In this document: positions 1 through 4,909 of the stretch, piece after piece
Layout: each line of letters opens with the position of its first letter
Position numbering within the stretch: position 1 is the stretch's first letter
Assembly (NCBI GenBank): GCA_002500135.1
Contig: DLSM01000007.1
Coordinates: 1 to 6,133 of the forward strand
From: Christensenella sp. UBA7862
GTDB lineage: Bacteria > Bacillota > Clostridia > Christensenellales > UBA1242
DNA: 6,133 bases
Direction of reading: 5' to 3'
The notes under the pieces: model-generated
Databases searched by the model: none
Seen by the model: only the letters and a program-made list of their open reading frames with translations
What the model was told of the DNA's origin: nothing
Translations under genes and position numbers: made by a program

Positions 1-131
1 CATACGCAAGCGCTTGTAATGTTAAACTCTTTTGCGATTTCTCTCATTGTTGGTGTTTTACCAGACTTACAAAACTCATCATCTATAAAGTTTAAGATAT
101 TGTTTATAAGTTCTTCATTTTTAGTTCTCAT
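1..131 (-). CDS. lexA: LexA-like SOS repressor, N-terminal part (cut by window start)
   Basis: Only the first 43 codons are present; the gene runs off the left edge. The protein starts MRTKNEELINNILNFIDDEF and continues with the segment KTPTMREIAKEFNITSACV. This matches the winged-helix N-terminus of LexA: helix 1, then P-T-x-R-E-I, then the recognition helix region. LexA is a cytoplasmic repressor of DNA-damage genes that cleaves itself when RecA filaments form; the cleavage/protease domain would lie outside the window and cannot be checked. The ATG at 131-129 is chosen because AGGAG stands 7 nt upstream on the minus strand. A consensus promoter with a perfect LexA-type box lies immediately upstream, so autorepression is expected and supports the name. 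A phage or element-borne LexA-like repressor remains possible because only the DNA-binding part is visible. Confidence 0.8.
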   Translation of the reverse strand, partial: MRTKNEELINNILNFIDDEFCKSGKTPTMREIAKEFNITSACV

Positions 132-151
132 AAGTGAACTCCTTTTCTATT

Positions 152-167
152 GTTAACATTTGCTAAC
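152..167. promoter_or_regulatory. Possible second LexA operator (imperfect)
   Basis: The sequence GTTAACATTTGCTAAC is a dyad with one mismatched pair in its 7-bp arms. It shares the inner ACATTTG with the perfect box at 183-198 but lacks the outer GAAC/GTTC. Its centre is 31 bp from the centre of that box, about three helical turns, so two dimers would sit on the same face of the DNA. It would lie just downstream of the transcription start. Assignment is by similarity and spacing only. Confidence 0.4.
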
Positions 168-176
168 GATAGACAT

Positions 177-205
177 ATTATATAGAACATTTGTTCTATT
201 GTCAA
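177..205 (-). promoter_or_regulatory. lexA promoter, full consensus
   Basis: Read on the minus strand this is TTGACA (205-200), a 17-bp spacer (199-183) and TATAAT (182-177). Both hexamers match the sigma70/sigmaA consensus exactly. It is 46 nt upstream of the lexA-like start codon and 18 bp past the stop of the upstream 58-codon gene, so lexA has its own promoter. The LexA box lies wholly inside the spacer, which makes repression by steric block very likely. Confidence 0.85.
183..198. promoter_or_regulatory. LexA (DinR/Cheo) box in the promoter spacer
   Basis: TAGAACATTTGTTCTA is an inverted repeat with perfect 7-bp arms around a central TT. It contains GAAC-N4-GTTC, the core of the Gram-positive LexA operator first described in Bacillus. 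It lies between the -35 and -10 hexamers of the promoter that reads into the LexA-like gene, the expected position for autoregulation. Confidence 0.8.
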
Positions 206-222
206 GTGCCTACAAAAGATTT

Positions 223-399
223 TCAGGGTGGTTTCTTGTCTTTTTTTGTCGATAAGTTTTTATAAAAATCTCTTATTTGTATTTCTAAATCTATTATAAA
301 TACATTTAATTCGCCTTTTGGCACTTCTTTGAAAGTTGGTCGACCATTGACATAATAATCTCTTTTTAATTGTAAATTGCTTATCTCAATTTTTTCCAT
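223..399 (-). CDS. Small protein of unknown function, 58 residues
   Basis: This gene is read on the minus strand from an ATG at 399-397 to a TGA at 225-223. GGAGGT stands 7 nt before the ATG, a near-perfect ribosome binding site and the main reason to accept so short a gene. The protein starts MEKIEISNLQLKRDYYVNG, has a central stretch with alternating hydrophobic residues (ELNVFIIDLEIQIRDFYKNL) that could form an amphipathic helix, and ends in a Lys-rich tail finishing KKPP. It has no signal peptide, membrane segment or cysteines. I do not recognise the family. It precedes the lexA-like gene by 91 nt on the same strand, but a separate lexA promoter lies in that gap, so any link to the SOS response is unproven. 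Confidence 0.6.
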   Translation of the reverse strand: MEKIEISNLQLKRDYYVNGRPTFKEVPKGELNVFIIDLEIQIRDFYKNLSTKKDKKPP

Positions 400-452
400 A
401 AACTTAACCTCCGTTGTTTACGGCTACACTATAACCAAGAAAAAATAAAAAA

Positions 453-555
453 GTTAGGAACTAAAACAAAACCTAACCAAAACTAAAACAAATAAAAACA
501 TAATAAAACTAGAACAAAACCAAAACTCTGCCCAAACAAGTTAAGCTCCTTTGTC
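453..555. repeat. Left arm of a large imperfect inverted repeat
   Basis: This arm matches the reverse complement of 735-831 in three blocks. GTTAGGAACT (453-462) pairs with 822-831 with no mismatch. CAAAACTCTGCCCAAAC (521-537) pairs with 758-774, 17 of 17. GTTAAGCTCCTTTGTC (540-555) pairs with 735-750 with one mismatch. Between blocks the similarity is weak and A-rich. The outer end lies 53 nt from the start codon of the 58-residue gene, almost the same distance as the right arm from the recombinase gene. Confidence 0.8.
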
Positions 556-577
556 TTTTTAAGGGGCTTCTTTTTTT
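543..577 (+). terminator. Rho-independent terminator reading rightward, upstream of the recombinase
   Basis: A 9-bp stem pairs AAGCTCCTT (543-551) with AAGGGGCTT (561-569), including one G-U pair, around a 9-nt loop, followed by seven T at 571-577. There is no T run on the other strand, so it acts rightward. No rightward gene is visible in front of it, so it may end an untranslated transcript or protect the recombinase from read-through. Its 5' half lies in the inverted-repeat arm. Confidence 0.6.
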
Positions 578-734
578 CGTTTTGAAATAGGATACCAGTA
601 ATGCCCAAATCGGTCAAAGGAAAAAATTATTGCTTAAAAATGAAAACAGCAAAATTCACAAGTCAATATTTTTTTCTTTATCTTTGACAGCTTTGTTCAT
701 TTCTGGGTTTTCGATAGTGTCGAAAAAAATATTC
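556..734. other. Segment enclosed by the inverted repeat; no convincing gene
   Basis: This 179-bp middle segment separates the two arms in the 487-bp gap between the 58-residue gene and the recombinase. It holds the second half of the rightward terminator, a candidate minus-strand promoter (589-617), a good -35 hexamer TTGACA at 684-689 with no matching -10, and a perfect 7-bp hairpin TTTTCGA/TCGAAAA near 710-728 without a T tail. Open frames here are under 30 codons with poor initiation signals. It is either a divergent control region or an invertible segment. Confidence 0.55.
589..617 (-). promoter_or_regulatory. Candidate promoter reading leftward toward the 58-residue gene
   Basis: On the minus strand: TTGACC (617-612), a 17-bp spacer and TATCCT (594-589), preceded by TG one base upstream (extended -10). 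The -35 matches 5 of 6 and the -10 matches 4 of 6 consensus bases. It lies inside the inverted repeat and would transcribe the left arm as a long leader before the gene starting at 399. Confidence 0.4.
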
Positions 735-831
735 GACAAAGGAGGTTAACTATTTGAGTTTGGGCAGAGTTTTGAATTGGTTTCAATTAGGTTGTTATAG
801 GTTTAGTCATAGTTCTACACCAGTTCCTAAC
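735..831. repeat. Right arm of the large imperfect inverted repeat
   Basis: Partner of 453-555. Conserved blocks are GACAAAGGAGGTTAAC (735-750), GTTTGGGCAGAGTTTTG (758-774, perfect) and AGTTCCTAAC (822-831, perfect). A 3-4 nt insertion before the perfect core and a shorter region between core and end distinguish it from the left arm. It ends 55 nt before the recombinase start codon. Confidence 0.8.
772..801 (+). promoter_or_regulatory. Possible recombinase promoter
   Basis: TTGAAT (772-777), an 18-bp spacer and TATAGG (796-801), with TG one base before the -10. Hexamer matches are 4 of 6 and 4 of 6, so the call rests mainly on the extended -10 and on the position about 85 nt before the recombinase ATG. 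The bases lie inside the right repeat arm. Other promoters in the A/T-rich stretch cannot be excluded. Confidence 0.3.
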
Positions 832-886
832 AATCTAAAAAAATATGCGTTATTCTCAAATAAATTTAATTTAATGGAGGTTTTAA

Positions 887-2461
887 ATGAAAACAGCAGT
901 TATTTACGCAAGATATTCAAGTGATAGCCAAACAGAACAATCTATTGAGGGTCAACTTCGAGTTTGTCAGCAATATGCGCAAAATAATGACATTTTGATT
1001 GTTGACACATATATTGACAGAGCTATGACAGGAACAAACGACTTGCGACCAGATTTTCAAAGAATGATTAAAGATAGCAACAAGAAACAATGGGACTATG
1101 TTATTGTTTACAAGTTGGACAGGTTTAGCCGAAACAAATATGAAACTACAATACATAAACACACATTGAGTAATAACGGAGTTAAGGTTTTGTCTGCTAT
1201 GGAGAATATTCCAGACACACCAGAAGGCATTATACTTGAAAGTTTGCTTGAAGGTATGAACCAATACTACTCAGCAGAACTTTCTCAAAAAGTTAATCGT
1301 GGACTTAAAGAAAGTTATATTAAAGGTCAATTTACTGGTGGCGTGCAGATATACGGGTATGAAGTCAAAGACAAAAAGAATTATATACACCCAGTTGAAG
1401 GTGAAATAGTAAAAGAAATCTTTGATAAATACTCAAAAGGTGTAACAGCAGTTTTAATCGCTGAAGATTTGAAAAAGCGTGGCATAAGAACTAATGCAGG
1501 AAAATTTATTACAGATAAACAAATTTACAAAATGATAGCTAACACAAAATATAATGGCAAAGTCCAACATGGCGATACTGTTTACACGAATATCTACCCT
1601 GCAATAGTTGATGATGATATTTGGCAAAGAGTACAAAAAATAAGGAACGCAAACAAACACGCTCCCGGAAGAAAAAAAGAAATTTACGATTTTATTCTCT
1701 CTGGCAAATTGATTTGTGGTGATTGCAAAACAATGATGGTTGGAGAAAGTGGAACAAGTAGCACTGGTGATAAATACTATTATTACAACTGTTTGAGTCG
1801 TAGAAGAAAAAAGTCAAACTGTAAGTTTAAAGCCATTCACAAACAGGTACTTGAAGATGATATAATGGCAATAACTTGGAAACTACTTTGTGATCCTGAA
1901 ACAATAACAGAACTAGCAAAACAAATATTAAAAAGACACGAAAACGCAACAAAACAGAATATCAATATTAAAGCATTGACTAATAAACGAGATGGTTTAC
2001 TTAAAGCATCAAACAATCTTATCTCTGCAATCGAACAAGGAATTATAACCGAGCAAACAAAAATAAGATTAAAAGAACTTGAAGCACAAATCTCACAGTT
2101 GGACTTTGATATTGAGCAAGAAAAACAACGAACATACTCATTCTTAACGCAAGAAAAAATTGAAGATTATCTCAAAGGTGTAATATGTGGCGATATTGAT
2201 GATATAGGAACACGCAAAAAAATAGTTAATCAATTTATAAGAGAGATAGTTGTATACGAAGATAAGGTTGTAATAACATACAATTTCACCGACCAAAATC
2301 CCATAACATACAAGCTACAAGATGATATAAAAGAAATAGAAAAACAGCCAAAAGAAAGGGCTGTTATTAAAAAAGATTTTCGTTCAAACATAGCCTCTGA
2401 CTCTCCGCCATTATGTACCCAACTGAACACTTTGTTTGGTTGGGTGTTTTTTATTAAATAA
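887..2461 (+). CDS. Large serine recombinase (site-specific integrase/invertase type)
   Basis: The 524-residue protein would cut and rejoin DNA at two short sites through a covalent 5'-phosphoserine. The N-terminal resolvase domain (about 3-145) has YARYSSDSQ with probable nucleophile Ser11 and Arg9, and YKLDRFSRN (75-83) supplying the conserved arginines. The recombinase domain (about 155-260) follows, then a zinc ribbon with Cys277, Cys280, Cys302 and Cys312, and a charged coiled-coil stretch (about 360-415) as used for synapsis. Length fits the family. The ATG has GGAGG six bases upstream. It is complete with no frameshift. The last residues, after about 500, look accidental: they are coded by a terminator hairpin, and the stop codon lies in a block repeated before another gene. 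Such enzymes move phages and conjugative or mobilizable elements; some flip invertible DNA. The large inverted repeat directly upstream is a possible substrate. Which role applies cannot be told from the window. Confidence 0.93.
   Translation: MKTAVIYARYSSDSQTEQSIEGQLRVCQQYAQNNDILIVDTYIDRAMTGTNDLRPDFQRMIKDSNKKQWDYVIVYKLDRFSRNKYETTIHKHTLSNNGVKVLSAMENIPDTPEGIILESLLEGMNQYYSAELSQKVNRGLKESYIKGQFTGGVQIYGYEVKDKKNYIHPVEGEIVKEIFDKYSKGVTAVLIAEDLKKRGIRTNAGKFITDKQIYKMIANTKYNGKVQHGDTVYTNIYPAIVDDDIWQRVQKIRNANKHAPGRKKEIYDFILSGKLICGDCKTMMVGESGTSSTGDKYYYYNCLSRRRKKSNCKFKAIHKQVLEDDIMAITWKLLCDPETITELAKQILKRHENATKQNINIKALTNKRDGLLKASNNLISAIEQGIITEQTKIRLKELEAQISQLDFDIEQEKQRTYSFLTQEKIEDYLKGVICGDIDDIGTRKKIVNQFIREIVVYEDKVVITYNFTDQNPITYKLQDDIKEIEKQPKERAVIKKDFRSNIASDSPPLCTQLNTLFGWVFFIK
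2340..2365 (-). terminator. Possible leftward terminator inside the recombinase 3' end
   Basis: AACAGCC (2343-2349) and GGCTGTT (2359-2365) form a perfect 7-bp stem around a 9-nt loop. On the minus strand the stem runs into five T in a row; on the plus strand there is no T tail. It could stop antisense transcription entering from the right. It is coding sequence for the recombinase, so it may be accidental. Confidence 0.3.
2417..2452 (+). terminator. Rho-independent terminator overlapping the last recombinase codons
   Basis: ACCCAAC (2417-2423) pairs perfectly with GTTGGGT (2439-2445). The 15-nt loop can add an AAC/GTT pairing, and six T follow at 2447-2452. It ends recombinase transcription before the surface-gene promoter at 2473. 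Its position inside the reading frame, nine bases before the stop, is unusual and suggests that the original stop or the junction lay further upstream. Confidence 0.8.
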
Positions 2462-2463
2462 AG
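2449..2463 (+). repeat. Shared block in front of surface gene 1 promoter (copy 1)
   Basis: TTTTATTAAATAAAG is identical to 5843-5857 in front of the paralogous surface gene. Both copies are followed by a short variable stretch and then TCTTGACAA containing the -35 hexamer. The copy here includes the recombinase stop codon (TAA, 2459-2461). It marks the left limit of detectable similarity between the two upstream regions. Confidence 0.75.
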
Positions 2464-2472
2464 GTGATTTTC

Positions 2473-2501
2473 TTGACAAACTAATTTATATATTCTAAAA
2501 T
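2473..2501 (+). promoter_or_regulatory. Promoter of surface-protein gene 1
   Basis: TTGACA (2473-2478), a 17-bp spacer and TAAAAT (2496-2501), with an A/T-rich stretch upstream. The same arrangement, with the same -35 and spacer length, precedes the second surface gene. Predicted transcription begins near 2508, giving a leader of about 150 nt, much longer than that of the paralog. Confidence 0.85.
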
Positions 2502-2520
2502 TTACAACAGAAACTACTAT

Positions 2521-2532
2521 AAGACTTGAAAG
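2521..2532 (+). repeat. Direct repeat flanking the extra leader segment (copy 1)
   Basis: AAGACTTGAAAG, matching 2632-2643 at 11 of 12 positions. The two copies bracket about 100 bp of leader that is missing from the otherwise similar upstream region of the second surface gene, so they could be traces of an insertion. Confidence 0.5.
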
Positions 2533-2563
2533 TTGTTTTGAAAATTGGGCTGGGCTTATAATA

Positions 2564-2632
2564 TGCCACGTATCGCAGAATTGGCAGGGTTCCCGAAAAT
2601 AGCAGCTAGGCGAAACTTTTGGGATAGAGGCA
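2564..2632 (+). ncRNA. Structured leader RNA with an SRP-RNA-like internal loop
   Basis: A long hairpin can be drawn by hand. From the base it pairs 2564-2567 with 2629-2632 (TGCC/GGCA), 2571-2574 with 2623-2626 (TATC/GATA), 2576-2582 with 2614-2621 (one bulged C), 2583-2584 with 2606-2607, and 2589-2591 with 2598-2600 below a 6-nt tip. The internal loop has CAGG (2585-2588) facing AGCAG (2601-2605), with an unpaired AGGCG further down on the 3' side. This resembles helix 8 of bacterial signal recognition particle RNA, but the usual GGAA/GNRA tip is missing. A competing 8-bp hairpin (2591-2599 with 2617-2624) would exclude the upper part. It could be a cis-acting leader, a degenerate SRP-type RNA or chance. 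Confidence 0.3.
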
Positions 2633-2643
2633 AGGCTTGAAAG
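2632..2643 (+). repeat. Direct repeat flanking the extra leader segment (copy 2)
   Basis: AAGGCTTGAAAG, the partner of 2521-2532, 111 bp downstream. It is followed directly by the AAGGAGG ribosome binding site (2644-2650) of surface gene 1, eight bases before the ATG. Confidence 0.5.
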
Positions 2644-2658
2644 AAGGAGGAAATTGCT

Positions 2659-4731
2659 ATGACAAAGCGTGAGAAATTTGTACTATGGCTGAATAAATTT
2701 TATCATGTGCAGAACAAAATTACGATTTGCGTTTTGTATGTTTTGATCATGGCAATTTTGGGAGTTATCATATATGGTGCGACACACCAACAAGCAAGTT
2801 CAACCATATCTGTGACGTATTCTAGACCCTCTTACGCTGTCACTTTTGACCCGATGGGGGGGGGGGTATCTCCCAGCCAAAAGACCGTTAAATTAGGCGA
2901 TAATTACGGCGATTTGCCCGTGCCTACAAAAACTGGTTACACCTTCTTGGGGTGGAAAACTTCCAGTGGAAATGTCGTTGCTTCAACCACTCAAAATACA
3001 ATAGTCGGCAATCATACATTGACGGCAGATTGGACCCCAACTCAATACACAGTAACAACAAACCTAAACGGCGGAACATTAAACGGCAAATCTGGCAATG
3101 CAACCAATACGATTTATACTGAAGAAAGTATGGCGTTTGATATTCCTACTAGAACGGGTTATACATTTGCTGGTTGGTCTTTTTCGGGTGGAACAGTCAA
3201 CTCGGGGGCAAGTTACAACGCCTTTGGCAAAGCACTTAATTCAAACCCAGCATTCAATGGCACAAGCAGTGTATGGGTGTATAACAACAAAGGTAACGGA
3301 ACAGTTACTCATTCAGTTGTTCAAGGTTTTGCACCAAACAACACTGGTTACTATCTTGAAATAACAACCGCTGGCGAAGCAAGTCCGGGACTTGGTGGTT
3401 ACACTCACTACACAAATTCCTATGCAAGTGCAGTTTTCACAACGGTCATCATCGCAAAAATTCCAGTGGGTTATAGTATCGCTTGGGCTTCAAATGCATA
3501 TGGCGGTGGAAGTAGTTCATGGCTTACAAGTCAAGCGGGAACGGGAACATGGCAAAGATATATTTACAAAGTGACTTGCGGGTCAAATGGCAGTTACAGT
3601 TCAACGAATTTCTATTATCTAACAGGCACAGCGGCAACAGCGGAAAAACCAGTCAAATGGCAAGTGGCATACAGTCAAGTGTTTGACTCAACGGGAGCAA
3701 GTTCAAATGCTCTAAACACAGCCCAAATTTTAACTTGCTCTGGCGGAGTGAACATAACTGCAACTGCCAACTGGAACATAAATTATTACGCAAGTGATTT
3801 AAACATTTACAATCCAAGTGGAACTCAGGATATGGCAAGCGGAACATGTAACATAACATACACAAAAGACGGACAAACTTATGCAAGTGGAACAGATTTG
3901 ACTAATGAAAACTGGGATTGCAGTGCGGCACTCTTTCCATATGAAACGATAATAACAGTATCAAATATTAAGTCCCTTGGCGAGTGGGATATAACAAGAG
4001 TAGTTATTGGCGGACAGACGATAACTGGTTCAAATGGAGTTTACACAGCTAAAATGACTGGCAGTGCAAATGTTGAATTATATACAACTTATTGGCCCGA
4101 CTTGCCTTCAAGTGCTGGTGCAACATTTGTAAATACACAAGCATTACAAGATAGCAGTGGTGGACGTGGCAAACGTGTTGTGCAAATTAACACAACCAAA
4201 AATGCAAGCGGAACTGCAAGAACATATAAGTATAGTTGGGACGGTTCCAACTGGTCAAATGGAGCAAGTCTTGTGGAAAAGACCTCCCAAGGTGACCAAA
4301 CTCTGTATGTTCGTGTTTATCCAACTGGTGGAGAGCATTATCGGGGCTATGTCCAAACAAGTACAGTTGTGCATTTGAATAAGTTGCCAAATGCGTACTT
4401 AACCAAAACAGTCAGAACCGGCTGGGGTGGCTGGTGGGGGCTTAATATATATAGGAAAGTTAATACAGCAACACTTGTTTGTTGGGCAACTGGGGATAAT
4501 GTCCATGTGGGCAGTGCTACCGATTACAACGATGACTCTGCAAAAAATGTTGCTGGGTGGAATGGGTGGCTTATAAGTGTAACATCTTCCACAACTGGAT
4601 ATGCATATCATAAGAAAAATGGTTTTATAGATAGTGACACTGTGTCAATTACAGTCAACAATAATGATGACGGTTCTGCGGGCAACGGAACAACTTACAC
4701 AACCACCGACGACGGGCAATTGACTACCTAG
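2659..4731 (+). CDS. Membrane-anchored surface protein with InlB-type repeats (paralog 1)
   Basis: This 690-residue protein has a short basic N-terminus (1-20), one hydrophobic segment (about 21-41), and the remainder probably outside the cell. Residues 59-125 form an InlB/Listeria-Bacteroides repeat (Y-x-V-x-F-D-P, then GYTFLGW, ending LTADW). A second repeat begins at 130 (TNLNGGT, GYTFAGW at 168-173), but its typical end (ITATANW, 366-372) comes only after a Gly/Ser/Tyr/Trp-rich beta-type segment of about 160 residues. The rest is Thr/Ser/Asn/Gly-rich, with a Trp-rich patch (588-597), and I do not recognise it. There is no LPXTG motif or C-terminal anchor, so attachment is by the N-terminal segment unless that is cleaved. 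The ATG has AAGGAGG eight bases upstream. G/C content looks higher than in neighbouring genes. Residues 66-69 are coded by an 11-G tract. Likely an adhesin or glycan-binding protein (inference). Confidence 0.85.
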   Translation: MTKREKFVLWLNKFYHVQNKITICVLYVLIMAILGVIIYGATHQQASSTISVTYSRPSYAVTFDPMGGGVSPSQKTVKLGDNYGDLPVPTKTGYTFLGWKTSSGNVVASTTQNTIVGNHTLTADWTPTQYTVTTNLNGGTLNGKSGNATNTIYTEESMAFDIPTRTGYTFAGWSFSGGTVNSGASYNAFGKALNSNPAFNGTSSVWVYNNKGNGTVTHSVVQGFAPNNTGYYLEITTAGEASPGLGGYTHYTNSYASAVFTTVIIAKIPVGYSIAWASNAYGGGSSSWLTSQAGTGTWQRYIYKVTCGSNGSYSSTNFYYLTGTAATAEKPVKWQVAYSQVFDSTGASSNALNTAQILTCSGGVNITATANWNINYYASDLNIYNPSGTQDMASGTCNITYTKDGQTYASGTDLTNENWDCSAALFPYETIITVSNIKSLGEWDITRVVIGGQTITGSNGVYTAKMTGSANVELYTTYWPDLPSSAGATFVNTQALQDSSGGRGKRVVQINTTKNASGTARTYKYSWDGSNWSNGASLVEKTSQGDQTLYVRVYPTGGEHYRGYVQTSTVVHLNKLPNAYLTKTVRTGWGGWWGLNIYRKVNTATLVCWATGDNVHVGSATDYNDDSAKNVAGWNGWLISVTSSTTGYAYHKKNGFIDSDTVSITVNNNDDGSAGNGTTYTTTDDGQLTT
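2856..2866 (+). repeat. Poly-G tract (11 G) in the reading frame
   Basis: Eleven consecutive G start at the last base of codon 66 (ATG) and code for Gly-Gly-Gly plus the first base of a Val codon. One extra G would bring in a TAA at 2889-2891; one fewer would bring in a TAG at 2894-2896. The second surface gene has a mixed AAACGGCGGC at the same place, which encodes the usual Asn-Gly-Gly of this repeat family. Confidence 0.9.
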
Positions 4732-4783
4732 CGAGGCTTAAACATAAAAATAGCACCAATGACGGGCGGGTCGTTGCAACATA

Positions 4784-4807
4784 AAAAACTCCCAAGCGGG
4801 AGTTTTT
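4784..4807 (+). terminator. Terminator after surface-protein gene 1
   Basis: AAAAACTCCC (4784-4793) pairs perfectly with GGGAGTTTTT (4798-4807) around the 4-nt loop AAGC. The T run follows the G/C part, and the A run on the other side makes it possibly bidirectional. It lies 52 bp after the TAG stop and isolates the surface gene from the hydrolase. Confidence 0.9.
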
Positions 4808-4811
4808 GTTA

Positions 4812-4844
4812 TTTCCCCAAAATTTTTTCTCATTTTTTGGGAAA
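4812..4844. repeat. A/T-rich imperfect hairpin between terminator and hydrolase promoter
   Basis: TTTCCCCAAAA (4812-4822) can pair with TTTTTTGGGAAA (4833-4844), leaving one unpaired C. It is not followed by a T run. It may be a spare transcription stop or a protein-binding dyad; no function can be assigned. Confidence 0.35.
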
Positions 4845-4859
4845 ATATTGGAAAATTAG

Positions 4860-4888
4860 TTTAAATTTTTGTGTGAAAATGTTATGAT
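4860..4888 (+). promoter_or_regulatory. Candidate hydrolase promoter with extended -10
   Basis: TTTAAA (4860-4865), a 17-bp spacer and TATGAT (4883-4888), with TG one base before the -10. The -35 is weak (4 of 6) and the extended -10 is good. It lies between the strong terminator at 4784-4807 and the gene, so the hydrolase appears to be transcribed alone. Confidence 0.5.
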
Positions 4889-4909
4889 TAAAACGGGAGT
4901 GGAACTGAA

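Noticed and set aside
481..520. A-rich stretch with recurring AAAACA/AAACTA units, considered as a CRISPR or short tandem array
   Set aside because: The units vary in length and sequence and there are no regular spacers; this is low-complexity sequence within the left repeat arm.
601..687. A 28-codon frame between the repeat arms that contains ATGAAAACAGCA, the same 12 bases that start the recombinase gene
   Set aside because: The ribosome binding site is weak, the product has no recognisable features, and the match covers only 12 bases in A-rich sequence, so chance is likely.
684..718. TTGACA at 684-689 as the recombinase promoter
   Set aside because: The nearest -10-like bases (GATAGT at 713-718) are 23 bp away, far beyond a workable spacer, and no hexamer at 16-19 bp fits.
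917..1264. Open frame of 115 codons on the minus strand within the recombinase gene
   Set aside because: It lies wholly antisense to a gene with clear catalytic motifs, has no ribosome binding site, and its product shows no family features. The same holds for other minus-strand frames inside the surface-protein and hydrolase genes.
2382..2410. GTTCAAAC followed by CTCTCCGCCA, resembling the 3' end of a serine tRNA gene
   Set aside because: The spacing between the T-loop-like motif and the acceptor end is about five bases too long, the base after the loop motif is wrong for a T stem, and no D or anticodon arm is found upstream. At most it could be a remnant of an attachment-site core.
2563..2640. 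A 25-codon frame in the leader of surface gene 1 starting MPRIAELAG
   Set aside because: It has no usable ribosome binding site, and the region is better explained as a hairpin. It is too short to judge as a leader peptide.
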